From assembly GCF_021513275.1 (NCBI RefSeq), contig NZ_CP090978.1:62001-126000 (forward strand): 64,000 bases of DNA. Reading direction: 5' to 3'. The notes under the pieces are model-generated. The model saw nothing but the letters and a program-made list of their open reading frames with translations. It was not told the DNA's origin and made no database searches. A program made the translations under genes and the position numbers. Numbering within the stretch: position 1 is the first letter of the stretch; each line of letters opens with the position of its first letter. The stretch comes from Paenibacillus hexagrammi. GTDB lineage: Bacteria > Bacillota > Bacilli > Paenibacillales > NBRC-103111. Of the stretch, positions 18,934 to 26,554 are shown piece by piece.

Positions 18934-19131
18934 TTATCTATGACGATTTTTCCCCAATCTAAGTGATTTTAATCTAGCCATTATTTCTTCCATTTCACCC
19001 TCTTTTAGAATTGCAATTACATATTGTTGATGAAAACATTTCGAACAATGGCGATCAAATGATTGGTCATCATAAATGATGTCTATAATCCATTCATGTT
19101 TGCATTTTTGTTGTTGGTTAGTATCCGACAT
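18934..19131 (-). CDS. Small zinc-ribbon-like protein
   Basis: This is a 65-residue protein from ATG 19131, with a G-rich ribosome binding site about nine bases upstream. CKHEW near the N-terminus and HCSKC near residue 30 form a CxH...HCxxC pattern that could hold one zinc ion. The C-terminus is basic (LGKNRHR). It lies alone between the regulator gene and the right end of element 2. I do not recognise a family. It could be a nucleic-acid-binding accessory gene of the mobile element. Confidence 0.5.
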   Translation of the reverse strand: MSDTNQQQKCKHEWIIDIIYDDQSFDRHCSKCFHQQYVIAILKEGEMEEIMARLKSLRLGKNRHR

Positions 19132-19400
19132 GACAATCACCCCCTTTTTTAAAGTTTTCCGGAAACCACCTTATTTCCCTCTAAAGTTGATATTAGTCGT
19201 TTCAGTTTCCAACTTTATTTTTCAATAAAAAAAGAACCGGTGAAAACCAGTTCCCAACTTATTATTAAAACGTACTTATATTTGCGATTTAAAAACATAG
19301 GTCACACTTGAAGATCTAGTTCCCAACTTTATTTTTCACTAACATGCAAATAAGCAAATATTAATGTCTGGTGGTAACAAAATCGTGAACCAGTAAGTGC

Positions 19401-19440
19401 AAGGTTGTTCTGAGCTGAGGCTCAGAGCAACCTTTGTTTT
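19401..19440 (+). terminator. Strong hairpin terminator
   Basis: AAGGTTGTTCTGAGC (19401-19415) pairs with GCTCAGAGCAACCTT (19420-19434) with one mismatch, followed by TGTTTTTT. No gene upstream in this window clearly uses it; it may belong to the disrupted IS110 element or to a lost neighbour. Confidence 0.6.
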
Positions 19441-19507
19441 TTACTTAGACAATCTTCCCTCTTAACTATAGCCAAAGAAACCGGAATGCTATCTGGAGCT
19501 GATTTTA

Positions 19508-19684
19508 GTGCAATGAATATAGAAATATGGCGGATTCCTTATCTCTGATATAGACAAGAAAGGGCGTTAAGCCCTCAAGATCATGCTTGGACTTAAAGAC
19601 CTTTTCGTACGGTAATCCCCGATTTTAAAAAGCTTATGCATGGTTCTCTCACTTAGAAATATCCACACCAATGACCGAATTCAT
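19508..19684 (-). pseudogene. IS110-family transposase N-terminal remnant
   Basis: On the minus strand from ATG 19684 the frame reads MNSVIGVDISK, then stops mixed with NRGLPYEKVFKSKHDLEGL and VYIRDKES. The GVDISK start is the DEDD RuvC-like motif of IS110-family transposases. Three in-frame stops within 20 codons show it is dead, and downstream only frame-shifted traces survive. An IS21 element is inserted 120 bases upstream of its start codon. Confidence 0.7.
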
Positions 19685-19874
19685 TTTATTACTCCCAGAG
19701 TAAATTCGCCGGCAGCTCCTAAAAATTATTGTTGTCCACTCTATCACATGTGCTACGGGAATCAATGTCCCAAACAGCCTAAACATGGTTTAACACATAG
19801 GGGGGTTGTTTTTTGCAAGTGAAAAGTGCCTAGTTTTGCTGCGAAAAATGCCTAGGACACCTGCCAGTTAAAAC

Positions 19875-20600
19875 TTACTGCGGAATTCGCTCCATAGCTT
19901 GTTTGAATCGGAAACTCTCACCACCAAAAGACAGGATATGCGCGTGGTGTACCAGGCGATCAACAAGCGCAGAGGTGAGCTTCGTGTCCCCAAATATCGA
20001 GGTCCATTGACCGAATTCTAAATTGGAGGTCACGATCACGCTCTGCTGTTCATAACAATCGGCAATGACGTTAAACAGTAGCTCCGACCCCGTTTGGCTA
20101 AAAGGGACATAACCTACCTCGTCCAAGATAATTAGATCCATTTTCCTTAGCTTCTCTCGAAAGCGACTCAGCGTGCCTGCTGCGAACTTCTCTTGCAGGA
20201 TCGCCACAAGGTCTGAAGCTCGAGAGAATTGTACCGCATGCCCTCGCCTGCAAGCCTCCACCCCCAGAGCAGTGGCCATATGGGTTTTACCTGTTCCGAC
20301 CGCACCCATCAACAGCAAGTTTTCTCGTCTTTCTAACCATGTCATATCCAACAATATGTCGAGCGTACAACCAGCAGGAAACGTAATATGGTCTTTCACA
20401 TACCCCTCAAAGGTCTTCAAATGGGGGAAGCCTGCCTGTTGGACAAGTTTCCCTAGTTTTGCCCGTCGTCTGCCTTCTCTCTCGGCCAATAACAGCTGTT
20501 CCACTAATTCCTGTGTGCGTTCGTCTTGCTGTTGAACGACATATTCTACCACATGAGCCAGGCGGAGCTGCCGGCATAGTTCTGTCAGATCATTTCTCAC
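19875..20600 (-). CDS. istB: IS21 helper ATPase IstB
   Basis: The protein is 241 residues from a GTG start. It is a DnaA-like AAA+ ATPase with Walker A GAVGTGKT near residue 99 and Walker B LIILDEVGYV near 155, then a sensor stretch VIVTSNLEF. IstB forms clamps on target DNA and stimulates the IstA transposase. Its length and motif spacing are normal for the family. The gene follows istA with a gap of about 33 bases. Confidence 0.93.
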   Translation of the reverse strand: MRNDLTELCRQLRLAHVVEYVVQQQDERTQELVEQLLLAEREGRRRAKLGKLVQQAGFPHLKTFEGYVKDHITFPAGCTLDILLDMTWLERRENLLLMGAVGTGKTHMATALGVEACRRGHAVQFSRASDLVAILQEKFAAGTLSRFREKLRKMDLIILDEVGYVPFSQTGSELLFNVIADCYEQQSVIVTSNLEFGQWTSIFGDTKLTSALVDRLVHHAHILSFGGESFRFKQAMERIPQ

Positions 20601-20633
20601 CTCAGCTCACCCCCATTAGGCGATCATAACGCC

Positions 20634-22079
20634 CTAGAGAATCGCTTCCTGCGTACCAGGCGGAGATAGCGTTTCAACCCATGCTGCTGGAATATCCCGG
20701 TTCATTTGCTTTAATCCAAGCGCAGCTGTTACCTGAGCAATCGTGGCCTCGTTATGTGTCTCCTGCAGCGTTTGTCCAATCTGTGTGATCGGGTAAACAC
20801 CTGACCAATGGGCTAGCGCCTGCAATCGCTCTTTGCGCAACATCAAATCTGTTATGCGAACATACTGTTGAACCGCTTCTGGCAGCATCCGGACGAATTG
20901 CGAATGGTTGACGCTTCGGGGCTTGCGCAGCAGGTTGGTGAATACCTGTACCCATGGAACATCCGCTGTTCTGCCGGTGTACGGTCGTGGTACTTCTCGT
21001 ACTGTCTGCTGTCCTTGTGTCAGGATAACATGCCGATCCCAGAAGGTCTGAATGAGTACTTCACTGCCAGGTGAAACCAAGCCGACTAACGGGAAGGAGG
21101 TGTTCTCAATTCGGATTTCCCCGTACTTGTTGACCACTGCTGCACTCATTCGGTAGGACTCAAAAGTCACTTCAGGCAGCGTTAGCAGATGACGACGGTC
21201 CTCTTCCCATAGACTAGCGATACGCTCTTTCTTGGCGTAGTGTGGACGCTCACGGTCCTGCTGCGCCTGCTCGGCAAAGTAGGCGGCCAACTGCTCATGG
21301 CTTTCATAGATGGGAATAGGTACAGCCCAATTTCGCTTGGCATAGCCACATTTGCTTTCGACATGCCCTTTTTCGTGGCCGCTGTATGGATTACAGAATA
21401 CTGCTTCCATCCGGTAGTGAGCACAGAATCTTTGAAAGCCTTCCGTCAACTGTCGTTCTCCATGTTTTTCGATGTGAACTACTGCAGCGGATAGGTTGTC
21501 GAACCAGACCCGACGAGGAACACCACCCATTTGTGTAAAACACTGCTTCATACCTTCTAGGAAGCATTCCTGGTTTTCTGCTGGTGTAGGGTAGAGGAAT
21601 GCTGCATTGCTTGAAGGAAATGAAACCACCAGCAGTTTGTAGGTAAGCAATTGCTGATCACGACTAACCTGAATCGTGGTGAAGTCGACTTGTGCTTCTC
21701 CTGGTGGATGTTCTAGTCGTTCATAAGATTTCGCACGCTCCAAGACCATTTCATTCTTTCGTCTCTTAACGTAGGCTAATACCGTACGTTGTCCACCCGT
21801 GAATGCATATTCGGCTTGCAATCGATGAAAGATTCTCACCCCAGTGTGTCTCTGCTTGCGAGGGAGTAACTGATCCTCCTCCAGCCACGTATCCACAATT
21901 TCCATAAAAGGCCCCATCACCGGGCTATTGCTTCTTCGTTTATTGATGTTTTCATTCCAATTATCTTTATCTGCATACCGTTTGGCTGTTCTCCAATGAA
22001 TCCCTACTTGTCTTGCAATCTCATTCACCGAGCAGCCTTCTGCTTCACGTAAAAATTTGATATACTCTTGTTGAGGCAT
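20634..22079 (-). CDS. istA: IS21 transposase IstA
   Basis: This is a DDE transposase of about 480 residues. An N-terminal helix-turn-helix (GCSVNEIARQVGIHWRTAKR) binds the ends. The RNase H-like catalytic core has Asp in AQVDFTT, Asp in RVWFDNLSA and Glu in KGHVESK. A C-terminal beta-barrel region follows. ATG 22079 has GAAGGA nine bases upstream; ATG 22088 lies on top of that site. The frame is intact, so the element is potentially active. Confidence 0.93.
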   Translation of the reverse strand: MPQQEYIKFLREAEGCSVNEIARQVGIHWRTAKRYADKDNWNENINKRRSNSPVMGPFMEIVDTWLEEDQLLPRKQRHTGVRIFHRLQAEYAFTGGQRTVLAYVKRRKNEMVLERAKSYERLEHPPGEAQVDFTTIQVSRDQQLLTYKLLVVSFPSSNAAFLYPTPAENQECFLEGMKQCFTQMGGVPRRVWFDNLSAAVVHIEKHGERQLTEGFQRFCAHYRMEAVFCNPYSGHEKGHVESKCGYAKRNWAVPIPIYESHEQLAAYFAEQAQQDRERPHYAKKERIASLWEEDRRHLLTLPEVTFESYRMSAAVVNKYGEIRIENTSFPLVGLVSPGSEVLIQTFWDRHVILTQGQQTVREVPRPYTGRTADVPWVQVFTNLLRKPRSVNHSQFVRMLPEAVQQYVRITDLMLRKERLQALAHWSGVYPITQIGQTLQETHNEATIAQVTAALGLKQMNRDIPAAWVETLSPPGTQEAIL

Positions 22080-22232
22080 TTTCAGCATTCCTTCCAGTCT
22101 CCTTCGTCAGTTCTCGCAAACCTAACGATAGGAGGATAATAGGATGCTGGCAAGTGTCTCTTTTTTTGCATTTTAGCTAGGCACGTTTACGCTGCAATAT
22201 TCGGCACTTTTAGTATGCAATATACAGGGGGT

Positions 22233-22557
22233 AACGGAATACTTGCGGGATCCGTGTCCCATGGGCAGAAACGTTCGAGCCCCGGCTACTGCAATCTTGC
22301 GACCAATACAAAGAGAGGTCGACCAGAAAGATCTGGTGACCTCATAATACGATTGGGCAGGATAACGCAATGGATGCTTAGCCGATATAATGGACAGAAT
22401 TGCTAGATGGCTTCATAATGTGGGAGACTTTGCGTTGTGTCAGCTGAGCCGGTTATTATCCGAATCAGATGACGTCGCTTGGCGTATCCGTTCATAAAAT
22501 CCGATTAATCGATACTTACAAGGGGTACAGCCGACATACGTGTAAAACAGGTCACTC
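22233..22557 (-). other. Displaced non-coding upstream region of the IS110 remnant
   Basis: Removing the IS21 element joins this stretch directly to the region upstream of the IS110 transposase remnant (19684-19800). Members of the IS110 group carry a bridge-RNA region between the left end and the transposase start, which is where this sequence would fall. It contains a conspicuous inverted repeat (GGTCGACCAGAAAGATCTGG with GTGACC around 22317-22341). I find no gene in it. The assignment as bridge RNA is inference from position only. Confidence 0.35.
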
Positions 22558-22797
22558 TGTCCGATGAAAATATAGTTTTAGACTGGAAAATAAACTGTTA
22601 GACTAGGAAAATAAAGTAGTAGACTGAGAAAATAAAGTTTTAGACTGAATAGAGCCATTAAGCTAACTAGCAGAATTCTTCAATAAAGCCTATTGACCTG
22701 TGATAATATTGAGGTATCTAAATTGCCTATGCGAGGTGCAAATTGAAGAAAACTGTCATGGAACCAATCTTCATTTAAGGTTTTGAATCCTCAAATC

Positions 22798-22947
22798 ATG
22801 AATTGTGGTAGATGTGCGAATTGTGGTTGTTGGACAACGGATAAGGAAAAGCATAACGCGATTTTTGGACTAGATAATGGAGCGGTACACAATAATAAAT
22901 TGCATTGTGATGAGTGTTTGCCTGCCGATCATAATTGGGCTATTTAA
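22798..22947 (+). CDS. 49-residue cysteine-rich zinc-finger-like protein
   Basis: This short reading frame starts at ATG 22798 and contains C3-x2-C6, C9-x-C11 and C37-x2-C40, a likely zinc-binding layout (MNCGRCANCGCW ... HCDECLPADHNW). An AAGG about 18 bases upstream is a poor ribosome binding site, so translation is uncertain, but the composition is far from random. It is the first gene of the cassette-like series in element 3 and is followed directly by a palindromic repeat at 22947-22970. I do not recognise the family. Confidence 0.55.
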   Translation: MNCGRCANCGCWTTDKEKHNAIFGLDNGAVHNNKLHCDECLPADHNWAI

Positions 22948-22983
22948 TTGAACTATCTAAATAGGTCAGTCTTTGGAGGTTTC

Positions 22984-23271
22984 ATGAAATTATTGAATTG
23001 GTGTTTCGATGATGACACAGTGGGTCCTTTAGATGAATGGAATTGGGTTGAAGTCACCCTGACTTTTGAAGATGGAAGCAAGCGGTGGAGCATCTTATAC
23101 ACACCAGACAGGCTAAAAAATAATCTTTTCAGATTGAATATCGACCCTCCAGGATTGTTCATCAAACATATGATAATTGTAAGGAGCTATGCTGAAGATG
23201 ATGTTGAACGAACATTACGCTATTTAGAGAGTGAAAATGAGTTGTTTGATGCTTCAAAGCCATTGAACTAA
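22984..23271 (+). CDS. Small hypothetical protein, possible immunity protein
   Basis: The product is 95 residues from ATG 22984, which has GGAGG six bases upstream. It is acidic and rich in Trp and Asp (LNWCFDDDTVGPLDEWNW near the start), soluble, with no signal peptide or membrane segment. Small acidic proteins like this in strings are often immunity proteins for contact-dependent or polymorphic toxins. That is inference from context with the DUF2185-like gene downstream. The stop codon lies inside a 29-bp palindrome (23262-23290). Confidence 0.6.
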   Translation: MKLLNWCFDDDTVGPLDEWNWVEVTLTFEDGSKRWSILYTPDRLKNNLFRLNIDPPGLFIKHMIIVRSYAEDDVERTLRYLESENELFDASKPLN

Positions 23272-23406
23272 CGAGGAACTATAGCTTAATAAAGACATCG
23301 CGATAGCCGGTCATGACGTGTCGTTTTCACGCTAATGGGTAGGATAATGCCAATTATGTCTAGAAATAAATGGATAATATTGATATCTGTGAAAAGAAGG
23401 TCAACG

Positions 23407-23940
23407 ATGAAAGCCGAAATAACTAGAATTTTAAACGATGTTAATTCTTTTACTGATATTTGGGTTAAGTCAGATTTGAGAAATAATGATTTTAAAATCA
23501 TTGATATACCAAATAGAAATCTGCCTCGAGGAGATGGGATAGAGACATTAACTTTAATGTTATGCCCAAATGTCTTTAGTTCAACAGAAGAAGCATTTGC
23601 AACAATGTTAAAAAAGTTTATTTACTATAACGAGGAGTGGGCTGATGATCAATACGGTGGAACGATTGAGTCTTGGTTTGACCCACTAAGGACATTCTGG
23701 CTTCCCGAGTATATAAAACAGAACACTTTTGAAGTGTTACCTTCCGACGAATTTGTTGATTCTCTAAGAAAAGATCTCGTAAGGATATGTAACAAAAATA
23801 ATGAAATTCTTTTCACATCTATCCCTGAAGTCTTAAATGATCTAAATGTTATTGGGTTTAACAAGGGATTACTTTGTCAAGATGCATTTGGTATCTCAAC
23901 AGAAATATGCTTTTTTTACTCTTGGTGGATTGGTTATTAA
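23407..23940 (+). CDS. Hypothetical protein of a cassette-like series
   Basis: ATG 23407 is chosen because AAGAAGG lies six bases upstream; an earlier in-frame ATG at 23335 lacks one. The product has 177 residues, is acidic and soluble, with no recognised catalytic motif and an aromatic C-terminus (CFFYSWWIGY). I do not recognise the family. Position between two palindromic repeats, with similar small acidic neighbours, suggests the same class of exchangeable genes, possibly toxin immunity. Confidence 0.6.
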   Translation: MKAEITRILNDVNSFTDIWVKSDLRNNDFKIIDIPNRNLPRGDGIETLTLMLCPNVFSSTEEAFATMLKKFIYYNEEWADDQYGGTIESWFDPLRTFWLPEYIKQNTFEVLPSDEFVDSLRKDLVRICNKNNEILFTSIPEVLNDLNVIGFNKGLLCQDAFGISTEICFFYSWWIGY

Positions 23941-24075
23941 GCTAAAGAGGAACTTTAGTTCAATCCCTACCTGACGACGGCAGCTGGCACACTAAAGGCT
24001 ACCATTGTCCATTGAAGTAACGGAGAACGATAGCTGAAGGTAGCATGGGATAACTCTATTTACAGGAGAAACAAA

Positions 24076-24441
24076 ATGTTCGATTCTAACAAAAAGAAAT
24101 ACTTCCTTTCATCCAATCAGATTTTAAGGTTGATCGATTCCCAAGAAGGCTGTATTGCAACTGACCGGATAACGGTTGATGGTTGCAAGGTGAGGTTCAT
24201 GTATAAAGAAGAGCCTCATCAAAATGGGTGGCCTGATAGTGGATGGCGCTTTATGGCTGGAGATGAAGATCAAGATTACATGGATAATCCTAATAATCAC
24301 ACCGTATTTCAGGTTAATACAATATGTAACTATGATCCCAAAATAATTCCACTCTTGGATTCGCCTTCGGGTTCAGCTTACATTAGGGGGACAGATGGGA
24401 AGTTTGAACTTGATGAGGAGTGGAAGGATCCAGAAGACTGA
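24076..24441 (+). CDS. DUF2185-like (Imm33-type) immunity protein
   Basis: This 121-residue protein has a good AGGAG before ATG 24076. The stretch DSGWRFMAGDED, then YMDNPNNH, then CNYDPKIIPLLDSP with a closing GSAYIR is the pattern I know from DUF2185 proteins, which are grouped with immunity proteins of bacterial polymorphic toxins. They usually sit in chains of unrelated immunity genes, as here. No toxin gene is present, so this would be an orphan immunity gene protecting against toxins of competitors. Family assignment is from memory of the motif and moderately sure. Confidence 0.65.
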   Translation: MFDSNKKKYFLSSNQILRLIDSQEGCIATDRITVDGCKVRFMYKEEPHQNGWPDSGWRFMAGDEDQDYMDNPNNHTVFQVNTICNYDPKIIPLLDSPSGSAYIRGTDGKFELDEEWKDPED

Positions 24442-24497
24442 AAATATTGTTTATCTGATCTTAGTGCTTTAAACTATCTGGGACACGTTAGTTTAAC

Positions 24498-24550
24498 GAA
24501 ACAGCGACAGTCTAGGACTTTATTTTCTTGTCCTTGGCCGTCGCTGTTTC
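24498..24550. terminator. Large hairpin overlapping the right end of element 3
   Basis: GAAACAGCGAC (24498-24508) pairs with GTCGCTGTTTC (24540-24550), with a nested AGGAC/GTCC pair inside. A closely related hairpin is found at 63859-63906 and a degenerate one at 28884-28919. It could stop transcription of the cassette genes. Confidence 0.5.
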
Positions 24551-24677
24551 TATTTCTAGGCGCAGTCTAGAACTTATTCTTCAAAAGCTGACGCTCTCCC
24601 AACTCCAAATTCGCGTTAAATGAACAACTCCAGTCTAGGACATTATTTTCTTTGGACACACTCGACACTTCCCATAA

Positions 24678-25621
24678 TTATAGTTTAAATTGTTGGAGAA
24701 TATCCTTCATATCAAAGACCAGTAGACTCATTGCTTTGTAAGATTCGGATACTTCCTTCATGGCTGTTAGCTGTTCTTCGCTTGCAGTTGCTACATGTTG
24801 GGCGAATTGTCCGGCATCCGTTGCGATTTTTGCGAACTCATGCACCGTAGCTGACACTTGTTGTGAACCGGCTGACATTTGTTCCAGGGAAACCGAGGTC
24901 TCCTGTATTTGATCTACCATTTTACGAATCCCTTCCATGATTTGCTGGAAGAGGCCTCCAGCCTCGATCATTTTTAACTTTCCTTTTTCAACTACTTCTA
25001 TGCCGGAGTAGACATATTGATCCACAACTTTCGAATGAGTTTCTACTTCCAGCACACTCCTTCTTGCTTCCTCTGAAAATTGTTTCGTTTGCTCTGCCAG
25101 TTTCCTGATCTCAGAGGCAACAACAGCAAATCCTTTTCCTTTATCCCCAGCACGAGCAGCTTCAATACTAGCGTTTAAAGATAAAAGATTGGTTTGGGTG
25201 CTAATTTCTTGAATAGCGCCAATCATTTTGGTTATCAGCTGTGTTCGCCCATGCAGGTCTTTCATTGCATTAGAGGTTTGCATAACGGTCTTGCTTGCGC
25301 TTTCAATTAATTCAATGGCATGATTAACAAAATTCCCACCCTCTGTTGCAATTTGTGAAGTGGTTTGCGACGATTCAAAGATGTCACTGGAAGTTTCAGA
25401 AATACGTTGGATGCCGATTGATAATTCTTCGATCGCTTTTGCGCTGTCAAGAGCTCCACGAACTTGCGTTTCCGCACCTTTTGCTACTTCGTGAATAATA
25501 CTAGCGATATTATTAGCTTCTGAGCTCGTACGGGATGAAGTTTCTGAAAAATCATGAAACGCCTTTGTGAGTTCAGCCGAATGATGGGAGACACGCCTAA
25601 ACATTTCACCCATGATTAAAG
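24678..25621 (-). pseudogene. Methyl-accepting chemotaxis protein, C-terminal part
   Basis: This is the signalling half of a chemoreceptor, with long coiled coils and the hairpin tip ([20 protein letters not shown], then [20 protein letters not shown]). The N-terminal part is at 28161-28511, separated by an IS66 element. Deleting the element and one copy of the 8-base duplication restores one frame (AALI joined to MGEMFRR), giving about 428 residues. The ATG at 25613 is internal to the original gene. The fragment could in principle be made as a soluble signalling domain, but the receptor has lost its membrane part. Confidence 0.9.
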
Positions 25622-25740
25622 GTAAGCGTCTAACAAGAAGGTGTATTCCAAGTCAGTCTAGATTTTGAGACAATTCCCTTAGAGTAAGTCGTTGGAGTTT
25701 TTCGACTCTACTCGAAAAACTCTAATGGGAGTGTGTTCAA

Positions 25741-26112
25741 TTGCAAACTCTAGAAATGAGGAATCGCTATCGGCTTCAGCAGTGGACCGAGATTGTTCGT
25801 GACTGCCGCTCCAGTGGTCAGACTGTGGTTCGATGGTGTGCCGAGCACGAGGTCAGTGTGAAAAGCTATTATTACTGGCTTCGGAAAATCCGTGAAGCTG
25901 CTTGTGAATCCCTTCCTGCTTTCTCCTCTCCGAATGAACCAACTCTAGTGCCGGTCCCTCCATCTTTGCGGACGAACGCCTCACGTTCCGAAGCAAGTCA
26001 TGAACAAGCGGCGATCATCCTTCGTACGGATGCCGTTACGATCGAAATTCATCAGCATGCGTCTACCGTACTTCTCGAACAGACGCTTCGCATCCTGCAT
26101 TATGTTCGGTGA
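25741..26112 (+). CDS. tnpA: IS66 accessory protein TnpA
   Basis: This is a 123-residue protein from TTG 25741 or a nearby start. A helix-turn-helix-like N-terminus (WTEIVRDCRSSGQTVVRWCA, then VSVKSYYYWLRKIR) is typical of the first gene of IS66 elements. Its end overlaps the start of the second gene by about 11 bases, suggesting translational coupling. It is required for transposition in characterised members, with a DNA-binding role assumed. Confidence 0.85.
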   Translation: MQTLEMRNRYRLQQWTEIVRDCRSSGQTVVRWCAEHEVSVKSYYYWLRKIREAACESLPAFSSPNEPTLVPVPPSLRTNASRSEASHEQAAIILRTDAVTIEIHQHASTVLLEQTLRILHYVR

Positions 26113-26458
26113 CATTTCTAAGGCTGATCAACTGTATATTGCCTGTGGTTATACGGATATGCGAAAATCTATTGACGGTCTTATTCTCGTGGTGCAGCAT
26201 CAGCTACAATTGAACCCGTTTCAGAATCATTTGTTTTTGTTCTGCGGTCGCAAGCGCGATCGAATGAAAGCCTTGTACTGGGAAGGTGATGGCTTCGTCC
26301 TGTTATACAAGCGACTGGAATCAGGTCAATACCAGTGGCCCATGGATGCGGAGGCCGTACGCTCGATCACGCCACAGGAGTTTCGGTGGTTGCTGGAGGG
26401 GCTATCCATCCATCAGCCGAAAGCGGTCAAAAAGCTTGATTTTACCCCTTCCATCTAA
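26102..26458 (+). CDS. tnpB: IS66 Orf2 protein TnpB
   Basis: This is a 118-residue protein with the family hallmark IACGYTDMRKSIDGL near the N-terminus, then LFLFCGRKRDRMKALYWEGD and FVLLYKRLE. ATG 26102 lies within the end of tnpA and gives the usual length. An in-frame frame upstream belongs to tnpA in another phase. Its biochemical role in IS66 transposition is not well defined. Confidence 0.93.
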   Translation: MFGDISKADQLYIACGYTDMRKSIDGLILVVQHQLQLNPFQNHLFLFCGRKRDRMKALYWEGDGFVLLYKRLESGQYQWPMDAEAVRSITPQEFRWLLEGLSIHQPKAVKKLDFTPSI

Positions 26459-26554
26459 GTCGTAACAGAGCCAAAAACCTTTGCGAAATCTGGGTTTATA
26501 CCTGCTTCTATGTTATAATGGTAGACATAGAAGACAGTGAAGGAACGGTATCTC

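Larger units (their letters stand above)
13738..19345. mobile_element. Tn7-like non-autonomous element 2 carrying a Bce-type module
   Basis: The left end begins TGTTC at 13738 and has four repeats of the GGGAACT type at exactly 20-base spacing (13755, 13775, 13795, 13815). The right end carries three dispersed inverted copies (AGTTTCCAAC at 19204, AGTTCCCAAC at 19248 and 19318) and ends ...AACA at 19344. The terminal repeat boxes sit 17 bases in from both ends. GCAAA occurs directly left (13733-13737) and one base beyond the right terminus (19346-19350), consistent with a 5-bp target duplication plus a one-base change. Four tight sites on one side and three spaced sites on the other is the Tn7 pattern. 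There is no transposase inside, so movement would need proteins supplied in trans. Confidence 0.6.
19807..22226 (-). mobile_element. Complete IS21-family insertion sequence
   Basis: The element is 2,420 bases. The left end TGTTTTTTGCA and the right end, read inward as TGTATATTGCA, align. Both continue with AAAAGTGCC at the same spacing and then a second TGCCTAG box. Inside are istA and istB in the usual order on the minus strand. Flanking GGGGGT copies mark the insertion. It sits in the non-coding upstream part of an IS110 element, between 22227-22557 and 19684. Confidence 0.9.
19801..22232. repeat. Target-site duplication of the IS21 element
   Basis: GGGGGT at 19801-19806 immediately before the left terminus is repeated at 22227-22232 immediately after the right terminus. 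Six bases is within the IS21-family range. Its perfect match indicates a recent insertion with both ends intact. Confidence 0.85.
22947..24497. repeat. Five copies of a ~29-bp palindrome after each small gene
   Basis: The copies lie at 22947-22970, 23262-23290, 23936-23964, 24011-24039 and 24468-24497. Each has arms of the type ATTGAACTA and TAGCTTAAT around a central 6-12 bases; three have centres like ACGAGGAAC, AAGAGGAAC or ACGGAGAAC. Arms covary: where one arm is ATTAAGCTA the other is TAGTTCAAT. Each copy overlaps or closely follows the stop of one small gene, except the fourth, which is 46 bases after the third with no gene between. This regular gene-palindrome arrangement resembles a cassette array. 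Confidence 0.65.
22558..24658. mobile_element. Tn7-like non-autonomous element 3 carrying small cassette genes
   Basis: The two ends read inward share TGTCC, then GAAAATA, then TAGACTGG at identical spacing over 29 bases (22558-22586 and 24630-24658). The left end has four TAGACT boxes at 20-21-base spacing (22579, 22599, 22620, 22641). The right end has three dispersed ones (24509, 24564, 24632). CACTC flanks both termini (22553-22557, 24659-24663) as a perfect 5-bp target duplication. The content is four small genes with no transposase. It inserted 20 bases beyond the stop codon of a chemotaxis receptor gene. The end layout matches Tn7 and element 2. Confidence 0.75.

Noticed and set aside
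19640-19822. Plus-strand 60-codon frame with several Cys
   Set aside because: It runs opposite the IS110 remnant and into the IS21 end, and the Cys residues come from the reverse of the IS110 upstream sequence.
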